This document shows, in pieces, positions 56,210-64,000 of a DNA stretch of 64,000 bases. Position numbers and translations under genes: made by a program. The notes below the pieces were generated by a model. That model searched no databases. It had not been told where the DNA came from and worked only from the letters and a program-made list of their open reading frames with translations. Position 1 is the first letter of the stretch. Each line of letters begins with the position of its first letter. This DNA is from Zygaena filipendulae (Eukaryota; Arthropoda; Insecta; Lepidoptera; Zygaenidae), in the NCBI GenBank assembly GCA_907165275.2, contig OU015649.1, forward strand, positions 9,578,001 through 9,642,000. Direction: 5' to 3'.

Positions 56210-56633
56210 TAAGTTTTATTTATGACTGAATTTACTTTTCAAATTATTATTGATTAATATTGAGATAGTATTATATGATATAATATTATTGATATTGTAA
56301 ACTAACATGTAAGAAAAAGGAATGTTGTGTCACATAATATTATAGTTACTAAATGTTCTCAAATTTACATTAATTTTAATTTTAAAAAAATCAGATTTAT
56401 TTTTTGCAATGCTTTTATAAAGAGTAGAATGCACAATGACTGGTGTTATATAAATTTTATTATTATAATAAATTTTAATGCATTCACAATGAGTACTACA
56501 TATCTATTTGTAATTGTTATAGCAAGTTTTATCATTTTTGTCTCTTCCACATAATAATAATGTTAGCAAGTTTTTGAGATCATTAGAGCTGTATATCAAT
56601 TGCATTTATTATTCTTCTGATTAAAACATTAAC

Positions 56634-56639
56634 AATAAA
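56634..56639 (+). terminator. Poly(A) signal of the DHHC gene (candidate)
   Basis: AATAAA about 425 bp past the stop; an earlier AATAAA at 56467-56472 is an alternative. Confidence 0.45.
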
Positions 56640-56687
56640 ATTAGTCAATTATTTTTTTACAAAAAATATAATTAGCTTGCAGGTTAA

Positions 56688-56891
56688 GTCCTATTCCTGG
56701 TTGTTAGATCTATTTCCTGATTGTACACTTCCCTGAACATTAGTTCTATATCTATATTACCAAGAAAAGATAATGTTTTGCATTTGCAAAGTGGACATTC
56801 AAGGAAATAGATGTTTAGGGAAGTGGACATTCAGGGAATGGATGTTCAGAGAAACATCTAACGACCTGACTGGACATTCCGGGAATAGGAC
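56688..56891. repeat. Foldback repeat between the convergent genes
   Basis: 'gtcctattcctggttgttag' pairs with 'ctaacgacctg...ggaataggac'. Between them 'cattcagggaatggatgttc'-type words repeat. It is about 200 bp long, just past the DHHC poly(A) signal. Confidence 0.5.
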
Positions 56892-57074
56892 CCAACACAC
56901 CTAAGGGATTTTTATCATATAAATTGTTCTAATTATACTGGATCAGGTTCAGTTCAATCATACATTTTGTCCTTACTCTAAGGAAAATGCAAAATGTCCT
57001 TTTTACAAAATTTATATTGCATTATAATCGTAAGTCATAATTATGTCATAATTTTTTACATCTAAAAATACTAT

Positions 57075-57080
57075 TTTATT
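57075..57080 (-). terminator. Poly(A) signal of the MFSD1-like gene
   Basis: TTTATT on the plus strand (AATAAA on the minus strand), about 50 bp past the stop codon. Confidence 0.55.
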
Positions 57081-57127
57081 TACATTTAACATAGTTAACA
57101 TAAATTTTATATCATAATTTACATTAC

Positions 57128-60100
57128 CTATTGTCTATCAGGAATGTTTGTGTTAGGCAATATTTGCGATATATATCTACTGCGTATCCTGTTGGAATGC
57201 TCCTGCGCGAGATCTCTTGTCTGCGAGTGCATTGACTCAGACAGCACCCTAGAGTCAACCTCCTCTTGGTCTGTATGTGGATCCTCATTGTCCAACAAGT
57301 TAGCAGTTTCGTCAGCGTTGTCACTGTTTTCTACCCTGCATAAAACAATCATAAAAAGGTTAGGGCCCTGATCGCTATGATTAACGACATTCCCAAACAC
57401 AGCACAGGGATGTTGATGACTTTTGAAAATCAAAATTCTATTAAGTCCGGTTTGTAGATTAATAAAAAATATTGGACACGTAATTTTTGCTTTATCCAAT
57501 TAATGAATATATAGGACATATCTACAAACCGGACTAAAAAAAAAAATTTAGTCAACTAGCCTATCCCAAAAGTGGCAAACTTAAGTATTCCCTCAAATGG
57601 CATATGATATCGCACTTTATTTTAAAGTGACCTTACTCAAAATTCCTGTAATTGCTATTGATATAAATTGATTTAAAAACACTAAAACCATGTGCCGAAT
57701 AAAATTTTATCAAAAACAAATTAAACACAAAAATGCACTTACACTAAAAAAAGTCAAAAATAACAAATAGGTCCCCACGAGCAGGCTTGGCATCGACTTC
57801 AAACCGATCGGTATTTTGTTATTTTTAACTTTTAGTGTAAGTGCATTTTTGTGTTTTGAAATTGGTTTTAATTTTTTTGTTAAGTAAAATTTTATTTATT
57901 TTTCGCTTTTAAGTGGGTTGTTTTATAATTTATAAAGTAACAATTTATCTAATCGAATCGCAAACCGTAAATTACTATACATTGGAAGAGTTCCCTCGAT
58001 TTCTCCAAGATCCCATCATCAGACCCTAACTTTATGACCATAGGACCACCTCGAGAGTATACCCTTTCAAACAAAAAAAGAATTTTTCAAATCGGTCTAG
58101 CTGTTTCCGAGTAATCATGTAACAATCAGAAAAAAATCAGTCAATTTGAGAACTTTTTTTAAAATCTGTTAAGAGTTAAGGGACAACATCAACATCGGTC
58201 ACTTTCATTCCTCATTTTTATGAAAACTAATTAATCATGCACTAAAGTTAATTATTACGTGCACGCGTATTGTAAAATCTCTATTAAAAGTCAGAGGGCT
58301 CGACCAGTATGTTGAGTATGTTCGTTTTCAATTGAGACCTTTATATTGATCCCATAATAGCTAGCGCGATACTTGTTCATGGGGGTGGGATTTTGTCCCG
58401 ATTGAACAATACTGCACTGCATAGAGAAAAAATGAAAAAAAAGCAATAAAATATTAAACTTACGTTTTTACGAGTGAATCTCGTATGTGAGGTGGCAAGT
58501 TTAGCACACCGTTGTTTGCAGAGTCTATTATGTAAATTAAGACTGCAGCTATCAAGGATACTGGAAATAAAAATAAAATATTGTAAATTTAACTTTAAGT
58601 AATTTTCAGAAAGGGATAATACTACTTGTGCCCTCGATTTCGCCCGCGTGAGTTTCGGAATGCCCGCAGGAACTCTATATTATCAGGATGAAAGTACCTC
58701 TGTCCTATTCCAAAACCTAATTTAATCGGAACTTTATTATACCAAATAGCTGCTTCCCTCGCGACTTCACTCGCATGAATTTCGACATTCCTGCTGTAAT
58801 CTCGAGATAAAAAGTATCCTCACTCTGACCAATTAAAAATTCGACCAATTAAAATTTTTATCACTGCATATTATAAACCACAGGCCATAGCTACAGTCTG
58901 TTCTCGATAAACTTAAAAACTACGGAACCGATTTTTCATGCGGTTTTCACCAATAGATAAAGTGATTCATTAGGATTAATGATTACTTCATTTTAAGTAA
59001 AGATTTTAAACCTAAAACTGCCGCACTCAGATACTTTCATTAAATTAATGTTAATTGGCAAATGAACGTCTCTGTGCGGCATTCTGTTTTTAAAATCTTT
59101 ACTTAAAAATAAGTAATTATTAAAACGACTGACTGCAGCCGATAAAGTAATTTTTATCGCGGAATTCCCGTATATGTACATAAGATTTCAATTAAAATGC
59201 AGTCTTACCAAAGAGACAACCCATGAAAAACATCTCCAACATTAAGTAACCATATTTGTCAACAATTACTCCAGCCAGAATAAGAACTGTTGCCAGTCCC
59301 AAGTTTTGGACTGCCTGACAGCTAGAAATTGTAATACATAGAGTAATTAGTTTAATTTTTGAAGAATAAAAAAACTGCATCATTCGAATGAGCGCAAGAA
59401 GTTCCGGATTTGGCAATCTATGCTCAACATAAAATTATAATTATAACTAGCGCCTTGTTAAATATTGTCATTTTCTGGGCGATGAAATAGTTCAAACTGA
59501 TAGGTACTTATGGTTTGTTGCCCGTGGTCTTATCTATAGTTTTACAGAGTACAGAAAGATTGTATTCTATTACATCGTGTTCTCGTATGTTGGCGAAATA
59601 TCTTCGGGTGATCCAGTAGCAGAAATATGTAAACAAACATTTACCAAACATTGATTGACTTGATATAGTTGGAAGGGAAATGGGAATTTCTTGTATTAAA
59701 CCAATGTTCTCATTATCTCCAAGAAGATTAGCAATTCTAATGAAAATATGCTGTGGTTCATTTGTTGGATTTAAAATAAGAAAGTAAATTCTTACATTCC
59801 ATATGCTGTGCCGAGTTGGTTCTTTGGGACAATCAAAGCAACTAAAGGCCACAAGCCACTAGCTAGCAGAGAGTATGAAATTCCCATTAAGATCTAAAAA
59901 AATCAATTATTTAAATTATAAATGTTTTTATAGTACAATTTAAAAAATAGATATTCAGATCGGTCGACTTACCACTCCGAAATAAGGATTTATAAATGTG
60001 AATGCCAAAATGAAATGCGAGGCTAGTGTAGTCCCAATACTTATAATAACCCACAGGACATTCCTTCCAGTTTTGTCTATGAGTATACCAAAGAATGGAC

Positions 60101-63006
60101 TTAAAGCTGCAGATAGAAGGTATATCATCGAATTTGCAGTATTAGCGTGTTCAGGTTCGAAATCAAATTTGCGCTCATAAAATAATCTGTAATAAAAAAG
60201 TAGAAAAAGGTAAAATATATTAGTGAGCAATTCTGATACAGCTTGTCTAAGCTAAAATGACGCACCCCTCCATCGGGCATAGGTACGCACACGCACAACC
60301 GTTAAGCTCGCACTACACTACTCGCGAAGTTACTTCGAGGAAGTACTCTTCGAAGTTGACCGAAGTTCGAAGTACGTGACTACACACTTCGTGTTAGAAC
60401 TTCGAGACGCTTCGAGTCCTTTGACTCGGGCGCAAAGACCGACAACGTCTGGAAGGCATCCGAGGCGAGCCGAGGTTGCACGAAGCGAACCGAAGTGCCC
60501 TTCTACACTATCGTATTCGCTCAACTTCACGAGTAGTGTAGTGCAGAAATATCGATACGACACATATAAATCTAGTCTTGCCCTCAGAAGAATTCTTCTG
60601 AGGTCTTGCCAGTCGTCCTCAGTTGCCGCATAGTGTCGCCGCACTCACACTATTAAAATAATGATTATTTACCAATACATGATCTCGCACATCTAAAACT
60701 GCTAATTAAGTAGTGGGGCGCGTCATTTTAGTTTAGACAAGATCTAGATAGTTTTTTTTTCTTATAGTACGGACCGCCAAGAGGGGATTTGTGGATTAGC
60801 TAAAGCGCGTCAGATGAACATAAGGGGGGTACCTTGCACCATGTTGAGTACCTCCACCAAATATAGGCCCTCTACACTGGTGGGTGCGTCTAGAATAACC
60901 GATCAGATTAGTAAAAAAAAATCGATAACTCGAAATACTCGAGCGCGTCAGATTAAGATATGGTGGGTTAATTACATAGTGAGAAGTATGTATATGAATA
61001 ATCTGACCATTTGAACGTGACGTAAGGGAGTTAGAGGATCACAAACTTGCAAAAAAAAAACGCAACTTCGACATTCTCGAGCGCAGTTGATTTATTTTTT
61101 ATTTTAAAGTAAATAACTCAAGGATAGCGGGAAAAATATAATCTGCCGATTTTCATAAGCCGAAGAAACAAAAATCGTCTTCGAATCGAACGAGCAGCTG
61201 CAGTGAAACATCTACCTATTCATATCTCTGTCTTTCTTTCCCTTTTACTTTTGCTCTATCTCTCACTCTCTCGCACCGTCCTCACACTACTTTCCGTCGC
61301 CATAACGTCATCACAGTATACCACGGCGCTAAACGGGTCAAATTATAACTTTTTTTGGTCGGTTAAAATACATATTAAAATAAGTTAAGGTAAGTATTAC
61401 ATCAAACTATAGGTTCACCTATAACCTTTCACTTTAATGTAATTATATATATATTATATAATAAAGCTCATCACAAAACAACGCGTTCATGTTATTATAT
61501 GAAAAACGCTCTGGCTTGTTTGTGCTTTAAAGTTAATTTTGTGAATAATATTTTGTGAGCTTTTACATATTTCATAGAAATATAAAGTGTGTTTTTTGTG
61601 AACAAGAAATAGCTCATAAAGTTATTAAACTTACGTCAGAAAGAAAAAAAATCTTAAAAATAAATCATAATTTTTGTTTCTAGCAGTCAGATTAATAATA
61701 CCCCTCAAAATTATTGTCAGATTTTAAGCCAACATAACTTGGAGTGCAAGCTGAACCTTCTGTAAAATAATCTGACACGCTCGAGTATTTCAAAATTGAG
61801 ATTTTTTTTTGCATTTTTAAAAATTCGCTACTACCTTGCGTCACCTCCAAATTGGCAGATTTTCGAAGGGGAGCATTTTTAGGGCTCACTTAACATCCCC
61901 TTTGAATATCTGACGCGCTCGAGTAAATGTTTTTTTTTTTCATTTTCTCCCCTTCCGGATGGCCACCCCCACCACGCAAATGGGCAGATGAATATATTTT
62001 CGATATCAGAGACACCTTGGAGTATCTAAACTACAATATCTGACGCGCTCGAGTATTTCCATTTTACTATTTTTTTTTACATTTTTGAAAGCCTGTAGAA
62101 GCTAAACCCACCGGTGAATGAAAAAATATCATATAACCTTATTTTGTTTATATCTCCTAATCTTCAAAACCCAATAGGTCCCAACGACGCTCGAGTGTCT
62201 CCCGAATTAGCATCGGTATCTCCCGTACTATTAGAAATGGCTCTAAAAATTCAGATGAAATTTCATATTGGGGTGAGTACTGAGTAGTAATTTTCCAATC
62301 TAGATCTAGACAGGTGTTAGCTACACAACAACAGATGGCACTTTAACCCTTTCACTGCCATCCCTGGAATATCACGATCTACGAAAGACGTGCTCCTGGG
62401 GCCAGAAACGTATTATTATCATGTTACTAACGAACCACTGCACTGACTTTTATATTTGTTAGATTAAATGATGGATAGGTATTAAGCATTCCCAACACTA
62501 AGAGAAATCATTCCTAAAGCATGTGGTCTGGAGGTAATGGCCTTGTTTTGGTAGCCTTTACTTACTAAGCTACCAAAATGAGGCAGTGAAAAGGTTAAGC
62601 AACTAATTCCATGAGAATTTATCGCACCAAGCCAAGTTTGATCACCAAGTAATTTACAATTGATACACTAACGTTAATATAATTAATACAATACCATAGG
62701 GTTGTTAAGTCAGAAGACATGTATGTACCTATTATAAACTACTATGAGATTTACCAGGGAATAATTTGAGTAAAATCTATGAAAAAACTCACTTCCCCAA
62801 GGCAACAAATGGAAATATAGCCAGATAGTATGCCACACATATGACAGAAACCAGCCAGAAAACAGATTTGAAGTATCTTATTTCACTTAGACGGAAAGGT
62901 TCATTGTTATCTTGACCTTCTTCCCTGTTTAGCATTTTTTCGGCTCTGTAGTCCATCCAGCCCAGTATCAGACCACAAATTAAAGAAAACAGACAAGTGA
63001 GAGCAG
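57128..63006 (-). CDS. MFSD1: MFSD1-like lysosomal major facilitator transporter, 3' part (6 coding exons), 5' end outside window
   Basis: Exons in transcript order: 63006-62793, 60186-59973, 59893-59796, 59321-59209, 58560-58464 and 57335-57128. GT/AG borders and phases agree, giving 313 residues in the window. MFSD1 is a lysosomal dipeptide transporter that works with the glycoprotein GLMP. Diagnostic stretches are FPFVALGKLFYERKF, SPFFGILIDKTGRN, MGISYSLLASGLWPLVALIVP, NQLGTAYG and QAVQNLGLA. These cover roughly the last two thirds of the family length, so about 150 N-terminal residues lie beyond position 63010, probably past the window end. The cytosolic tail has an acidic dileucine motif ETANLL. 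The 2.6-kb intron 60187-62792 is filled with nested repeats. The gene is tail-to-tail with the DHHC gene. Confidence 0.9.
57417..57560. mobile_element. MITE family M, short palindromic derivative in an MFSD1 intron
   Basis: Only the two ends remain: 'agtccggtttgtagattaat' pairs with 'atctacaaaccggact'. The TGACGTCA core is deleted. Confidence 0.55.
57734..58150. mobile_element. Foldback element F, short-arm copy with tail
   Basis: Arms 'cacttacactaaaa' and 'ttttagtgtaagtg' enclose a shortened centre. The tail ('ttggttttaatttttttgtt', 'cgcttttaagtg', 'caagatcccatcatcaga') matches the tail of 17093-18005. Confidence 0.6.
58620..58970 (-). mobile_element. Helitron-like fragments, reverse and forward, in an MFSD1 intron
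   Basis: 'tttcgcccgcgtgagtttcg' near 58637 is a reverse copy; 'cgatttttcatgcggttttc' near 58928 belongs to a forward fragment. Confidence 0.35.
58974..59140. repeat. Degenerate palindromic MITE related to 19901-20135
   Basis: 'taatgattactt', 'aaaactgccgcactcaga' and 'taatgttaattggca' match the 20-kb palindrome. The second half pairs imperfectly with the first. Confidence 0.55.
60242..60741. mobile_element. MITE with 27-bp inverted ends in an MFSD1 intron
   Basis: CTTGTCTAAGCTAAAATGAC onward (60242-60268) pairs with 60715-60741, with about two mismatches. Another inverted-repeat element is nested inside. Confidence 0.6.
60310..60544. mobile_element. Nested MITE with GCACTACACTACTCG ends
   Basis: 60310-60331 pairs with 60523-60544 (one extra CG on the left). 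The interior is rich in 'cttcgaag' words. A minus-strand open frame across it and its flank is attributed to composition. Confidence 0.6.
60762..62233. mobile_element. 1.47-kb repeat element X, copy B, in an MFSD1 intron
   Basis: Nearly identical to copy A at 32477-33940; differences are mostly single bases and homopolymer lengths. It begins straight after the T run that follows the 60242-60741 MITE. Confidence 0.75.
62234..62792. other. Remainder of the MFSD1 intron
   Basis: Contains a diverged inverted relative of 47655-47745 near 62470-62540; otherwise nothing is recognised. Confidence 0.4.
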
Positions 63007-63009
63007 CTG

Positions 63010-64000
63010 AAAAAAGTATCACATTGTTTAAAAAAAAACATTAGTAGGTAATGATAATAATATTTGTGTTAATAATATATGTTCATCTAAATTCAGTCGG
63101 TATACAAAACTTTATGTTGATACTAGCTTTTGACTGTGGCTCACGTGGTGTTTTTGAGAGTGCGTTGGCGCCACTTGTAACTGCCCATATTATAAATTTT
63201 GACCATTAACTCAATTGAAACGAAACATCAATTCGAAACGACTGCAATGAAACATTGCCTTGTAGTAGGTAGGTACTCATTCTGTTTCTGCATAATGCAT
63301 GTGGCAACAAATAAATAGAAATACTATAAAAATCCATTTAAAAAAAAAACATTGTTTTGGATCCGGTTTGTAATACACCCCTACATTTCTTATCATCTAT
63401 CTTTATTTACATTTTTGTATAATACTAGGTATGCCCTGTAGTTTCATAATTCAGAGTTTCGGAATTTCCGTGGAACTGCGATATAAGAAGCTTAAGGTTT
63501 TCCTTATAAAATCAGCTATTTCTCCCAGTGAAAGTTCCATCAAAATCGATCCAACCGTTTTAGAGATTAGCCAAAACAAACTGACATACGAAAATTTTAA
63601 AGATTATATTTGGTTGTTTTTCATAAATATCATAGGTAGTTATATACCTACTTTCACATGCATTTAGTAAAAAGCTGTTATTTTCACATTACAGACGGAC
63701 ACTTCAATTTATCCATCTGAGGATTGTATAGAAGACCTAAGCATTCTATAAAATGTCAAAAACATTCAGATTTCAGACAATGTTTAATATAAAATATTGT
63801 GTACTCCATAATTTTAGCTGGCAAAGTGTACATAATCCCATGTATACTAGATTTAAATTTTTTTTGGTGTTGATCTTTGTTTGGTTGTTGTAATGTTTAA
63901 ACATTTTTATCTAGTCACATTTAGGTAACTTCTATTAGGATATCTTACCAATTTCGGTCAAATATTTATTTTATTGATTTAATATCAGTATGTGCCCCCA
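63010..64000. other. Probable intron of the MFSD1-like gene up to the window edge
   Basis: No exon matching the missing N-terminal helices was recognised on the minus strand. A Helitron-like fragment lies near 63420-63590 ('tgaaagttccatcaaaatcg'). Confidence 0.45.

Noticed and set aside
60330..60644. 104-codon minus-strand frame
   Set aside because: Runs across a MITE and its flank; composition explains the open frame and no family is recognised.
62789..63022. Met near 63022 as the start of the MFSD1-like protein
   Set aside because: That Met lies upstream of a clear acceptor at 63008-63007, and the family needs about 150 more N-terminal residues, so upstream exons exist.

Overview
The window is nuclear DNA from an insect, most likely a moth or butterfly. 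Genes are spliced with GT/AG introns, intergenic DNA is AT-rich and full of TAGGTACCTA-like words, and there are dense short non-autonomous repeats of the kind common in Lepidoptera, including many Helitron-like units that start near TAATATTATAAA and end CTAG. No species is claimed.

Layout. (1) 1-10.4 kb: an intronless-CDS BTB/BACK protein gene (+, 1168-2523); a two-exon FAD polyamine oxidase (-, 3408-5414), tail-to-tail with it; and a five-exon aromatic-L-amino-acid (DOPA) decarboxylase (-, 6713-10383). The decarboxylase exons join to exactly 479 codons, and key residues fall at the usual AADC numbers (H192, D271, K303, Y332). (2) 10.4-34.1 kb: about 24 kb without a recognisable gene, made of nested MITE-like, Helitron-like and foldback repeats plus two CpG-rich patches. 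(3) 34.16-44.85 kb: a complete 14-exon gene for the mitochondrial trifunctional protein alpha subunit (HADHA, 764 codons), with an 1848-bp hAT-like insertion in intron 4. (4) 45-48.8 kb: repeats. (5) 48.87-54.45 kb: an apparently full-length, two-ORF LINE (endonuclease, reverse transcriptase, RNase H) with a poly-A tail and a 14-bp target duplication, sitting inside one copy of a tandem duplication. (6) 55.4-64 kb: a DHHC palmitoyltransferase (+) and, tail-to-tail with it, the 3' six coding exons of an MFSD1-type lysosomal transporter (-), whose 5' exons lie beyond the window edge.

The genes do not form an operon-like unit. They cover polyamine catabolism, catecholamine and cuticle amine synthesis, mitochondrial beta-oxidation, protein palmitoylation and lysosomal transport.

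The least expected signal is a class of tiny palindromic insertions, 30-37 bp long, flanked by 8-bp direct repeats. Three share CATGGACCAAT ends (3.1, 10.2 and 30.8 kb) and a fourth is unrelated in sequence (14.5 kb). The 30.8-kb copy lies in one arm of a palindromic Tc1/mariner-like MITE whose other arm keeps the uninterrupted sequence, so the insertion can be read directly. Other points of interest are a 1.47-kb near-identical repeat pair carrying arrays of a CTCGAGCGCGTCAGAT motif, and a spliced upstream ORF overlapping the palmitoyltransferase start codon.
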